From positions 1 through 54,820 of the forward strand of contig USAB01000003.1 in the NCBI GenBank assembly GCA_900552585.1: DNA of 54,820 nucleotides. Direction: 5' to 3'. A model generated the notes under the pieces. It was not told where the DNA came from. It did no database searches and worked only from the letters and a program-made list of their open reading frames with translations. This DNA is from an uncultured Coriobacteriaceae bacterium (lineage in GTDB: Bacteria > Actinomycetota > Coriobacteriia > Coriobacteriales > Eggerthellaceae). Both the position numbers and the translations under genes were made by a program. Positions 1-7,582 of the stretch are shown piece by piece. Position 1 is the stretch's first letter. Each line of letters opens with the position of its first letter.

Positions 1-110
1 ATCGCCCGCCGCGCCCAACGTCGCACCCGCCACCACCCGCCGAGCCGCCCGCCAGCCGTCACCCGCCGCGCGCCATCGCCCGCCGTGTGCCATCACCCGA
101 CCGCGCATTA
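1..110. repeat. C-rich low-complexity repeat tract
   Basis: The first 110 bases hold about six copies of the 7-mer (A/G)CCCGCC plus a degenerate ACCCGAC, separated by short GC-rich spacers of uneven length. No reading frame on either strand looks like a protein. It may be the end of a longer degenerate intergenic repeat that starts left of the window. A looser GC-rich, gene-free stretch follows the dehydratase operon at 3165-3345. Confidence 0.5.
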
Positions 111-113
111 ATC

Positions 114-160
114 CTTAGATTGTCTAAGTATTTGACTATTCGCTGACGTTCGGACATTCT
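114..160 (+). promoter_or_regulatory. palindrome and weak promoter before the dehydratase operon
   Basis: A perfect 6-3-6 inverted repeat, CTTAGA-TTG-TCTAAG (114-128), lies just upstream of a -35-like TTGACT (132-137). A poor -10-like CATTCT (155-160) follows at 17-bp spacing. The placement fits an operator for a regulator of the downstream operon. The palindrome is certain; its function is inferred. Confidence 0.3.
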
Positions 161-231
161 GCAGCATCTTGCAGGCAATTGCGCGTACACTGCAAATCCG
201 CGCAATAATCAGGAGAAAGGGCTAACGGTAA

Positions 232-1503
232 GTGGACATCGTCCAGACATTTGGAAACATTGTCAGCAGCCAAGCCGAGGAACATCCAGAACGAGCGGAG
301 AAAATCCTCTACGCCGGATGGCGCGCGCAGCTGCTGAATCTCACCGTAAACGCGGACAAGCGCCTGCCGCCCGCACGACAGTACGCGGCACGAGTCTGCA
401 TGGAAAAGATCACGCAGGCTATGAAACATCCCGAAAAAGCGGCTGCCACCAGCCTGTTCACGCCATACGAACCGCTGCAGGCTGCCGGCATCATCCCGTT
501 CTCCGTGGAGCAGATGTCGTCGTTCATCGGCGGCTCGCATGCAGAGCGCAAGTTCCTGGAGCTTGCCGGCAATGCGGGCTTCTCAGAAACCATGTGCTCG
601 TACCACCGCATCTTCCTGGGTGCCGCGGCGTGCAACATGATGCCGAAGCCGAAATTCACCGTGTATACCACGCTGGTTTGCGATGGCAACCTGATTACGT
701 TCCCGTACATCCGGCGCCACTTCGATATCCCGGGCTTCTGCATCGACGTGCCGTTCGAGCAAAACGAAGATGCCGTTCACGACGTAGAGCAGCAGCTGCA
801 TCAAATGGTGGAGTTCGTCCAGGACTGCACGGGCACGCGCATCACGCACGAGGCGCTGCGCGAGGCCATGGCGCGCAGTTGGCGCAGCTCCCTGGACTAT
901 CGGCGCTTCCTGAAGGCGTCGCCCGGCAGGCGCCTGCCGGCAGACATGACCAACGAGATGTACGCATTCATGATGAACCACGTCCTTTCCGGCTCGCCGG
1001 AAACAGAGAAGTACTGCCACATGCTGGCAGACGAGATGGAGCAGGCACCGGAAAGCAACGGACTGCGACTGGTATGGCTGCACACCATGCCGTTTTCGCA
1101 GGCTCCTCTCATCGAGCGCATCAACTTCAACGACAAAGCGTTCATCACAGCCTGCGATTTAGCCGTAGATCCCGTTAGAATCGACATCGACCCCGACAAG
1201 CCCTACGAGTCAATGGCTCGACGTCTGGTGTATTCGTGCATGAACGGTCCAACGGAAAATCGCATCAGACTGGCCCTGGACATGGCGCGCGAAACGGAGG
1301 CAGACGGCGTAGTGCTGTTCAACCACTGGGGCTGCAAGGCTACGTTGGGGGCATCTCACCTGATAAAGCAACAGGTAGAGGAAGCGGGCTATCCGTGTCT
1401 GCTTCTGGACGGCGACGGCGTAGACGAAGCGAACCGCAGCGACGGCCAAACGTCCACTCGCTTCGATGCATTCCTGGAGCTGCTGGAAGAGAGGCGCGCA
1501 TGA
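232..1503 (+). CDS. 2-hydroxyacyl-CoA dehydratase subunit (D-component, HgdB/BcrB-like)
   Basis: A 423-aa cytoplasmic protein of the 2-hydroxyacyl-CoA dehydratase / benzoyl-CoA reductase D-component family. These iron-sulfur subunits catalyse radical-type dehydration or reduction of CoA thioesters after ATP-driven one-electron activation. The C-terminal third carries the family pattern: a HWGC stretch (about residue 370), then an LDGDGVD segment and a GQTSTRFDAFLE ending. Scattered cysteines could ligate the cluster. The start is GTG, with AGGAG 16 bases upstream, which is a long spacing. The stop overlaps the next start as ATGA, so the two genes are translationally coupled and probably form one enzyme. 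The substrate cannot be told from sequence: lactyl, 2-hydroxyglutaryl, aryl-lactyl and aromatic acyl-CoA are all possible. Confidence 0.8.
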   Translation: MDIVQTFGNIVSSQAEEHPERAEKILYAGWRAQLLNLTVNADKRLPPARQYAARVCMEKITQAMKHPEKAAATSLFTPYEPLQAAGIIPFSVEQMSSFIGGSHAERKFLELAGNAGFSETMCSYHRIFLGAAACNMMPKPKFTVYTTLVCDGNLITFPYIRRHFDIPGFCIDVPFEQNEDAVHDVEQQLHQMVEFVQDCTGTRITHEALREAMARSWRSSLDYRRFLKASPGRRLPADMTNEMYAFMMNHVLSGSPETEKYCHMLADEMEQAPESNGLRLVWLHTMPFSQAPLIERINFNDKAFITACDLAVDPVRIDIDPDKPYESMARRLVYSCMNGPTENRIRLALDMARETEADGVVLFNHWGCKATLGASHLIKQQVEEAGYPCLLLDGDGVDEANRSDGQTSTRFDAFLELLEERRA

Positions 1504-3164
1504 TCTCCGTCGTTTGCAAATACACGCCCGTAGAGCTGTTCGCGGGCTTCGGGCAAAACTGCACAGTGCTGGACCGCATGGCCGACAACTTCGACCTGTC
1601 CGACAGCGTGGCACACGTGAACTTGTGCGGCTTCGGCAAGACCGTCATCCAGACGGCGCTGGAAGGCAACGCGGACCAGCTAGTGCTGGTGAACTGCTGC
1701 GACGTCATGCGCCGCGCATACGAAGTGGTGAGCGCCGCAGGCAACAAGCACTTCACCTACCTCATGGACCTGCCGCATTCGGACGGCCCGTGCCAGATCG
1801 ACGCGCTTGCACGCTCGCTGAAGCGCCTGAAGAACGCATACGAGCGCAGTTCGGGAACGATATTCGACCTGAAGGCCTGCCAAGCTGCCTTCAAAAGGCC
1901 AGAGCCGTATACGGAGCCGTACGTCGGCGTGCTAGGCGTGCGCGCAGGCGCCGAGATGGAGCAGATGATCGAGGACACGTTCGACCTGCCCGTCCGCAAC
2001 CTGACGTGCACCGGCAACCGTGCGCTGCACTTGGATGCGGAAGCGCTGGCAACCGAAGACGAGGACGCGTTCTTCCACGCGTACGCGCAGGCACTGCTGG
2101 GGCAGATCCCTTGTATGCGCATGAACGACCCCAGCGGACGCCGCCAGCTGTTCGAGGACCCGAACCTGCGCGGCATCATCTACCATTCCATGAAGTTCTG
2201 CGACTTTTACGGACCCGAGTATGCTCAGGTCAAAGAGCAATGCTCGGTGCCTGTGCTGAAAATCGAGTCCGATTTCACGCTGCAGAGTAAAGAGCAATTG
2301 CGCACGCGCGTCGAGGCATTCGCGGAAACGCTGCAATTCAAAAAGAAAGATTCCGACATGAGCAAGAAAACGAACCCCCCTGCCGCTACGGGCACGTACG
2401 TGGCTGGCCTTGACAGCGGCTCTACCAGCACAGACGTGGTCATCCTGAACCCTGACGGCACCGTGCGGGCCACGGCCATCATTCCCACGGGAGGCGGCGC
2501 ACAGAAGAGCGCCGATGCCTGCCTGAAGGAAGCGCTCGACCAGGCCGGAATCGACCAGGACGAAGTTCGCAGCATCGTGACCACCGGCTACGGACGCGCC
2601 TACATCGATGCCGGCGACAGCTCCATCACGGAAATCACGTGCCATGCGAAGGGCGCGCACTACCTGAATCCGAACGTGCGCACGATTATCGATATCGGCG
2701 GGCAGGACAACAAGGTCATCCGCATCGACGGCGAAGGCCATGTGAAAAATTTCGCCATGAACGACAAGTGCGCAGCGGGCACAGGGCGCTTCCTTGAGAT
2801 GATGGCTCGCGCACTGCAGATCTCGTTGGACGACATGAGCCGCATGGGTCTGAAATGGGACGAGGACATTACCATCTCCAGCATGTGCTCCGTGTTCGCG
2901 GAGTCGGAGGTCGTCAGCCTGGTGGCGCAGAACAAAGCCGTGCCGGACATTGTCCATGGCCTGGACAACTCCGTTGCAGCGAAGATAAATACGCTGGTCA
3001 AGCGCGTAGGCGCCGAAGAAGAGTTCATGATGACGGGCGGCGTGGCGCAGAACGCGGGCGTAGTGCACGCCATCGAGGAGAAGGTGGGTGCCCCGCTGTA
3101 CATTTCCGATATGGCGCAGCTGTGCGGTGCGCTGGGAGCGGCGCTATTCGCCCTGGAGCAGTAG
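1500..3164 (+). CDS. fusion of 2-hydroxyacyl-CoA dehydratase subunit and its activator ATPase (BadF/BcrA/HgdC type)
   Basis: A 554-aa protein with two parts. Residues 1 to about 285 match the second dehydratase subunit, with an NCCD motif near residue 64, a DLPH motif, and near residue 220 the IIYHSMKFCDFYG signature followed by LKIESD. Residues about 300-554 are an activator of the acetate/sugar kinase/HSP70/actin ATPase fold: DSGSTSTD phosphate loop, TTGYGR, DIGGQDNK, and the NDKCAAGTGRF segment whose cysteine, with that in SSMCSVF, holds the 4Fe-4S cluster bridging the homodimer. In characterised systems the activator (HgdC, FldI) is usually a separate protein of about 260 aa. The upstream in-frame extension overlaps the previous gene, so the ATG in the ATGA overlap is taken as the start. 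The joined architecture fixes activator and electron acceptor at 1:1. Confidence 0.8.
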   Translation: MISVVCKYTPVELFAGFGQNCTVLDRMADNFDLSDSVAHVNLCGFGKTVIQTALEGNADQLVLVNCCDVMRRAYEVVSAAGNKHFTYLMDLPHSDGPCQIDALARSLKRLKNAYERSSGTIFDLKACQAAFKRPEPYTEPYVGVLGVRAGAEMEQMIEDTFDLPVRNLTCTGNRALHLDAEALATEDEDAFFHAYAQALLGQIPCMRMNDPSGRRQLFEDPNLRGIIYHSMKFCDFYGPEYAQVKEQCSVPVLKIESDFTLQSKEQLRTRVEAFAETLQFKKKDSDMSKKTNPPAATGTYVAGLDSGSTSTDVVILNPDGTVRATAIIPTGGGAQKSADACLKEALDQAGIDQDEVRSIVTTGYGRAYIDAGDSSITEITCHAKGAHYLNPNVRTIIDIGGQDNKVIRIDGEGHVKNFAMNDKCAAGTGRFLEMMARALQISLDDMSRMGLKWDEDITISSMCSVFAESEVVSLVAQNKAVPDIVHGLDNSVAAKINTLVKRVGAEEEFMMTGGVAQNAGVVHAIEEKVGAPLYISDMAQLCGALGAALFALEQ

Positions 3165-3374
3165 CGGGGAACGCGTGCCTGCCGCCGCGTCGCGAGCACG
3201 GCGCGGCGCACGCCAGGCCGCAGGCGTGCTGCAGCCCCGCCCATCCCGCATGCGCAGGAGCCCGCTCGGGTCGCGGCGCGTCGCAGGCACGGCTCGGCAG
3301 GGACCCCAAGCACGCACCAACCCGCATGTCTCCCGCACACGGCAAGCAATTTTAAAAAATCTGGAAACTTCCCC

Positions 3375-3403
3375 TTGCATTTCCCAATCAAAGTATGTAT
3401 AGT
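3375..3403 (+). promoter_or_regulatory. promoter for tRNA-Leu
   Basis: The -35 TTGCAT and -10 TATAGT are separated by exactly 17 bp and end about 25 bases before the mature tRNA. The sequence from 3165 to about 3345 is GC-rich and holds no convincing gene or site. Confidence 0.65.
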
Positions 3404-3427
3404 CCTTGCTTGCGTCACAAAGCATAT

Positions 3428-3514
3428 GCGGGTGTGGCGGAATTGGCAGACGCGTACGGTTCAGGTCCGTATGAAGGCAACTTCATGAAGGTTCAAGTCC
3501 TTTCACCCGCACCA
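3428..3514 (+). tRNA. tRNA-Leu (anticodon CAG)
   Basis: An 87-nt class II tRNA. The acceptor stem GCGGGTG/CACCCGC is perfect, the anticodon stem TACGG/CCGTA encloses a TTCAGGT loop giving CAG, and the long variable arm forms a hairpin, as expected for leucine. The T-arm loop is TTCAAGT and CCA is encoded. It lies upstream of the FHA/PASTA-kinase cluster, a neighbourhood also seen in Mycobacterium (leuT beside fhaA, from memory). Confidence 0.97.
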
Positions 3515-3524
3515 GAAACTGCAA

Positions 3525-3551
3525 GCGCTCGCCGTAAGGCGGGCGCTTTTT
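3525..3551 (+). terminator. intrinsic terminator of tRNA-Leu
   Basis: A 9-bp stem GCGCTCGCC/GGCGGGCGC (one G-T pair) with GTAA loop is followed directly by TTTTT. Confidence 0.9.
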
Positions 3552-3614
3552 GCGTTCTATAACAGGCACATGCCGCGTTAGACTGGACGCGCCGAACCGG
3601 AGGGGAGGTTTTGC

Positions 3615-4559
3615 ATGGACACGTTCCTAAATGCGGGATCCACCATGATCATGCTGTTCATCACCATCGCCCTCGGTTATCTGGCGCGCAAGATCCACTT
3701 GATGGATGACTACTTCGACGCCGCCATGTCGAAGCTCATCATGACCATCACCTGCCCGGCCATGATCCTGGATTCCGTGCTGTCGAACTCTCAGCTGCCC
3801 TCCGACGACGTCATCTTGCAGGTGCTGGGCGTATCCATCGTCACATACCTGCCCATCTTCGTGCTGGCATACCTTATCCCCATCATCTTCCGCGCGCCCG
3901 TCAACACGCGCGGAGCCCATTCGTTCACCATCGCGTTCGGTAACACCGGGTTCATCGGCTTCGCGGTCTGCGGCGCCATCCTGGGCAGCAACTCCGTGCT
4001 GTACGCCTCCATCTACAACATCCCGTTCAACCTGTTCATCTTCAGCGTGGGCGCATTCTTTATGGCGCGCTCCGGCAGCGTCAGGCTCTCACGCCGCGAG
4101 CAGCTGGAGTACCTGAAGAAGAACCTGATCAGCCCCACCATGATCACCTGCATCGTGGCGCTGGTGCTGGCGCTGCTGCATGTTACGGACAGCGGCATCA
4201 TCGGAAACACGTGCTCGCTTATCGGCGCCATGACGCCGCCCGCCAGCATGCTTGTCATTGGCTCTACGCTGGCGAAATACCAGCTGGGAGCCATGCTGAA
4301 GAACAAGTGGGCCTATGTCAGCGCGTTGGGGCGCCTGCTTATGGCGCCCGCCATCGTGTTCTTCCTGGGCGGCTTCATGATCTCGGACCCCTACCTGCTG
4401 GCAACCATCACGCTGGTGTCCGCCATGCCCGCCGCGGCGCTGGGCACCGTCATGTGCCTGACGTACGGCGGCGACCTGACCACCACGTCCCAGTGCATGT
4501 TCCTGACCACTATCCTGTCCATCATTACCATTCCGCTTGTCACCATGTGCATTATCTAG
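3615..4559 (+). CDS. AEC-family (auxin efflux carrier-like) membrane transporter
   Basis: A 314-aa integral membrane protein with about ten hydrophobic segments and the membrane-transport fold of the AEC family (malonate/malate carriers such as MdcF and YfdV). The N-terminal pattern of a helix, then GYLARKIHLMD, then TCPAMILDSVL is typical, as are the small-residue-rich helices near GNTGFIGFAVCGAILG. The start ATG follows GGGGAGG at good spacing. It stands alone between the tRNA and fhaA. An organic-acid role is only a family-level inference. Two copies of GGTCGGCCACG (4571 and 4592) follow the stop, with no clear terminator. Confidence 0.85.
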   Translation: MDTFLNAGSTMIMLFITIALGYLARKIHLMDDYFDAAMSKLIMTITCPAMILDSVLSNSQLPSDDVILQVLGVSIVTYLPIFVLAYLIPIIFRAPVNTRGAHSFTIAFGNTGFIGFAVCGAILGSNSVLYASIYNIPFNLFIFSVGAFFMARSGSVRLSRREQLEYLKKNLISPTMITCIVALVLALLHVTDSGIIGNTCSLIGAMTPPASMLVIGSTLAKYQLGAMLKNKWAYVSALGRLLMAPAIVFFLGGFMISDPYLLATITLVSAMPAAALGTVMCLTYGGDLTTTSQCMFLTTILSIITIPLVTMCII

Positions 4560-4744
4560 CGGGCTCCTCGGGTCGGCCACGGGTTAACCACAGGTCGGCC
4601 ACGCAGCGGTCGTGTAGCGCTAATCCGCACGTAAACAGCCAAATTTCACGTGACGATTAAATAGAAAACATATTTAACGCTTGCGCTTTATGGCATAGTG
4701 TTTTGTTGAATCTACAGCAGCAAAACCACAGCAAAGGAGCACCG

Positions 4745-5902
4745 ATGGGTCTTTTCTCGCGCTTCGAGAAGCACATGGAAAACGGGCTCGAGGGAGCCGC
4801 GGACAAGATGTTCGACGCGCCTATTTCCCCTGTTCAGATTTCCAAGAAGGCTGAAAAGGCCATGAAGCAGGAGAAGATGGTCGGCGCGGGCAAGGAATAC
4901 GCGCCCACGTTGTACACCGTCCTGGTCAACCCGCAAGACGACCAGCGCCTGTTCGGGTACTATCCCACGCTTGCAGGCGAAACGGAAACGTATCTTGCCG
5001 CAAAGGCCCAGGAAGAGGGTCTGTTGATGGACGGCCAGCCCCTGGTCCGCTTCATCGTGGACGACGACCTGAAGCACGGCCGCTTCGACATCATCGCTGA
5101 AATGGTCTCCGCGCCCATTGTCAAGCAGCTCCGCGCTGAGGAAATGGCCCGCTACGGCATTGGCAACAGCCGTCCCGTGGGCCAGGCGCAGAACTTCGAG
5201 CAGAGCAACTACCGCCACGTCACCGGCGCCCACAGCCACGCTGCGCATCAGCAGGCCGCGCGCGACGCCCAGCAGGCGGCACGCCAGTCCATGCCGCAGC
5301 AGCCCGCGCCGCAGCCGGCAGCCCAGCCTGCCTACCAGCAAGCTCCCGCCTACCAGGCACCTGCACCCGCGCCCCAACCGCGCACTGCGCAAGCCCCGAA
5401 TGATTTCTCCTACGCTCCCGAATCCGAGATGGACCGTTCCGTCAATTACGGCGAATACCCCTACAACGGCGAGGACTTCGCTCAGGGCCGCAACCGCGCC
5501 CAGGCAGTCAGCGCACCTCCCATCTACGAGTCCGCTCCTTCGAATGCCCGCCCGCACAGCGTCAACAGCGCAGCTGCCACGCAGCTCATCAACAACGCCC
5601 CGGCAGCGGCATCCAAGCCCATTCGCCTGACGAACATGTCCACGAACCGCATCGAGAACCTGGAGCCCGGCACGTACACGCTGGGCCGCGGCGCGGATTC
5701 TGACATCGCCGTCAGCGACATCAACGCCAGCCGCATGCATGCGCGCCTTCAGGCACAGCCTGACGGTTCCTGGATCATCACGGACCTGGATTCCACGAAC
5801 GGAACGAAGGTCAACGGCCAGCGAATCGCCTCCCAGCGCCTGCAGGAAGGCGACCGCATCACCATCGGTTTGACGAACTATCTGTTCACCTACCGGCATT
5901 AA
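4745..5902 (+). CDS. fhaA: FhaA: DUF3662 and FHA domain protein
   Basis: A 385-aa cytoplasmic protein. Residues 1 to about 125 match the DUF3662 domain of actinobacterial FhaA: the LFSRFEKHMENGLEGAADKMF opening, then the YAPTLYTVLVN and FDIIAEMV segments. Residues about 150-285 are a disordered Gln/Pro/Ala-rich linker. The last 95 residues are an FHA domain with the phosphothreonine-binding pattern GRGADSDI, then SRMHARL, then DLDSTNGTKVNG. FhaA is a phospho-dependent adaptor of the Ser/Thr kinases that control peptidoglycan synthesis (in mycobacteria it binds MviN). The ATG preceded by AAAGGAG at 5-base spacing is preferred over the in-frame upstream start. It opens a collinear cluster fhaA-fhaB-pstP-SEDS/PBP-pknB. 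Confidence 0.92.
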   Translation: MGLFSRFEKHMENGLEGAADKMFDAPISPVQISKKAEKAMKQEKMVGAGKEYAPTLYTVLVNPQDDQRLFGYYPTLAGETETYLAAKAQEEGLLMDGQPLVRFIVDDDLKHGRFDIIAEMVSAPIVKQLRAEEMARYGIGNSRPVGQAQNFEQSNYRHVTGAHSHAAHQQAARDAQQAARQSMPQQPAPQPAAQPAYQQAPAYQAPAPAPQPRTAQAPNDFSYAPESEMDRSVNYGEYPYNGEDFAQGRNRAQAVSAPPIYESAPSNARPHSVNSAAATQLINNAPAAASKPIRLTNMSTNRIENLEPGTYTLGRGADSDIAVSDINASRMHARLQAQPDGSWIITDLDSTNGTKVNGQRIASQRLQEGDRITIGLTNYLFTYRH

Positions 5903-5922
5903 AGGAGAAGTCGGAAGCTAGC

Positions 5923-5985
5923 ATGATTTCCGCTGCAATGGGCACGTACGCCCTCAGCTTCGAGTGTCAGGAGTTGCTCCGTTGA
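5923..5985 (+). CDS. possible 20-codon leader peptide before fhaB
   Basis: A 20-codon frame beginning MISAAMGTY lies in the 79-base gap between fhaA and fhaB. Its TGA overlaps the probable TTG start of fhaB as TTGA. AAAGGAGAAG lies about 13 bases before its ATG. It may couple fhaB translation to ribosomes leaving fhaA, or it may be chance. Confidence 0.25.
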   Translation: MISAAMGTYALSFECQELLR

Positions 5986-6395
5986 TAGATATGACATTGC
6001 TCGTAGCGCGAATATTGTTCATCGCGCTGATGTTCGTGTTCCTGTTTGCCATCATGAAAACCGGCATCGGCGCCGTCCGTGGACAACGCAAGCAGACGAA
6101 GAACTGGACGGTAGCCGTGGAACGCGGCCCGAAAGAGCTCCGCGGCGTGAAGATCACCGTGCGCGGCCCCGTTATCATCGGCCGCAGCCCGGGATCCGAC
6201 ATCGTCATCGGAGCGGAGTACGTCTCCGGCCGTCACGCACGCTTCACCATCATGGGCCAGAACCTGTTCATCGAGGACCTGGGCTCCACAAACGGAACGG
6301 CCGTGAACGGGCAGCGCATCACCGAGCCCACCGTGCTGAAGAGCGGTGACGTGGTGAACGTCGGCGACGTGGCCATTCGCGTGAGGTACGCATAA
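5982..6395 (+). CDS. fhaB: FhaB/FipA-like membrane-anchored FHA protein
   Basis: About 137 aa: one N-terminal transmembrane helix (residues about 4-24) and a cytoplasmic FHA domain with GRSPGSDI, SGRHARF and DLGSTNGTAVNG. FhaB (FipA) is a substrate of PknA/PknB-type kinases and recruits division proteins. The TTG start is chosen because AGGAG sits 8 bases upstream; GTG at 5964 or ATG at 5991 are alternatives. The stop overlaps the pstP start by one base (TAATG). Confidence 0.88.
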   Translation: MIDMTLLVARILFIALMFVFLFAIMKTGIGAVRGQRKQTKNWTVAVERGPKELRGVKITVRGPVIIGRSPGSDIVIGAEYVSGRHARFTIMGQNLFIEDLGSTNGTAVNGQRITEPTVLKSGDVVNVGDVAIRVRYA

Positions 6396-7570
6396 TGCCA
6401 CGCAATCCTTTGAAGCAGAAAATGCCGCGCACCCACGCAATTTTCGGCAGCCGCACCGACGTTGGCTGCGTGCGCGAACGCAACGAGGATAGCCTGGCGG
6501 TTTCGCCGCCGCTGTTCGCCGTGGCGGACGGCATGGGAGGTCATGCCGCCGGCGATGTTGCGTCCGAGCTCGCCGTCAAGGTCCTGATGAAGAACGCGCC
6601 GACCACCGCAGATGTGGACATGCTGGGCGAAGCGGTCATCAAGGCGAATCACGCCGTAATCAACGAGGCACTTCGCGCCGAACTAGCCGGCATGGGCACC
6701 ACCATGACGGCATGCGTCATCGAAGGTACGCATCTGGCTATCGCGCACGTGGGCGACTCGCGCGCCTACTTGCTGCATCATGGCAAGCTGCAGCAGCTGA
6801 CGCGCGACCACAGCCTTGTGGCGGACATGGTGGAGGCCGGCCGACTCACGGAAGAGGAAGCCCGCGTCCACCCGAACCGCTCCATCATCACGCGCGCCAT
6901 CGGCAGCGACCCGAACATGCAACCCGACCTGTACGAAATCACGGCATCCCCCGGCGACCGCCTGCTGCTCTGCAGCGACGGCCTGTACAGCATGGTGGAG
7001 AACAGCCGTATCCAGTCGCAGCTGGCCCGCATCCGCGACCCGCAGCGCTGCGCAAGCGCCCTGGTCAACGATGCCATCAGCGCCGGCGGCCTGGACAACG
7101 TCACGGTCGTGGTCGTGGATATCGTGGGTGACGCGGTGGCCACGCGCAAGCGCATCGCACGTCGTTCGCGCCTGTGGTGGACGTTCATCATCCTGTTGCT
7201 GACAGCGGTCATCGCCGGCGGTTGCGCGGGCGCGTACTACTACTTCAGCAACAGCGCGTACATCGGAGAGCAAAACGGCAAGGTGGCCGTGTACACCGGC
7301 ACACCAGGAGCCATCTTCGGCATAGAGACGTCGCAGCTCAGTTATGTGACGGACGTCAGCCTAAGCGACTTGCAGCCCGGCGTGCAGGAGCACATCAAGC
7401 AGAACATCCAGGTGGACAACCTGAACGAGGCCGCGAACCTGGTTTCCGAATACGAGAGCGAAGCCAAGGCGGCACAGGAGGCTGCCCAGGCAACCGCGCA
7501 GAAGAAAAAGCAGAACGAAAAGAAGTCGAACAGCTCCAGCAGCAGTTCCTCTTCATCGACTGCCGATTAG
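6395..7570 (+). CDS. pstP: PstP: PP2C-type Ser/Thr protein phosphatase
   Basis: A 391-aa protein with a PPM/PP2C domain (residues about 12-245): the DVGCVRERNED start, ADGMGGHAAGDVAS metal-binding motif, AHVGDSRAYL, SDGLY and GGLDNVTVVVVD. A transmembrane helix follows (about 256-281) and then an extracytoplasmic region ending in a serine-rich tail. PstP reverses PknB phosphorylation of cell-wall and division proteins. The order (after two FHA proteins, before SEDS/PBP and pknB) matches the mycobacterial pstP locus. Confidence 0.93.
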   Translation: MPRNPLKQKMPRTHAIFGSRTDVGCVRERNEDSLAVSPPLFAVADGMGGHAAGDVASELAVKVLMKNAPTTADVDMLGEAVIKANHAVINEALRAELAGMGTTMTACVIEGTHLAIAHVGDSRAYLLHHGKLQQLTRDHSLVADMVEAGRLTEEEARVHPNRSIITRAIGSDPNMQPDLYEITASPGDRLLLCSDGLYSMVENSRIQSQLARIRDPQRCASALVNDAISAGGLDNVTVVVVDIVGDAVATRKRIARRSRLWWTFIILLLTAVIAGGCAGAYYYFSNSAYIGEQNGKVAVYTGTPGAIFGIETSQLSYVTDVSLSDLQPGVQEHIKQNIQVDNLNEAANLVSEYESEAKAAQEAAQATAQKKKQNEKKSNSSSSSSSSSTAD

Positions 7571-7582
7571 GGGTGATGAGTG

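Noticed and set aside
1..110. CRISPR-like array
   Set aside because: The repeated unit is only 7 bases, with short uneven spacers of the same composition; no cas genes are present.
1236..1499. In-frame N-terminal extension of the dehydratase-activator fusion
   Set aside because: It overlaps the preceding dehydratase gene and is Arg-rich; the ATGA overlap at 1500 gives the family-typical start.
1932..3068. 378-codon open frame on the minus strand
   Set aside because: It lies opposite the dehydratase-activator gene, whose motifs are unmistakable; the translation is His/Arg/Val-rich with no family features. It is a GC-rich shadow frame.
4642..4656. TTTCACGTGA resembling parS upstream of fhaA
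   Set aside because: Only the central 10 bases match; both outer parts differ, giving six mismatches to the 16-base site.
4712..5899. 395-codon minus-strand frame opposite fhaA
   Set aside because: The plus strand encodes clear DUF3662 and FHA domains; the minus translation is low-complexity Val/Arg/Gly.
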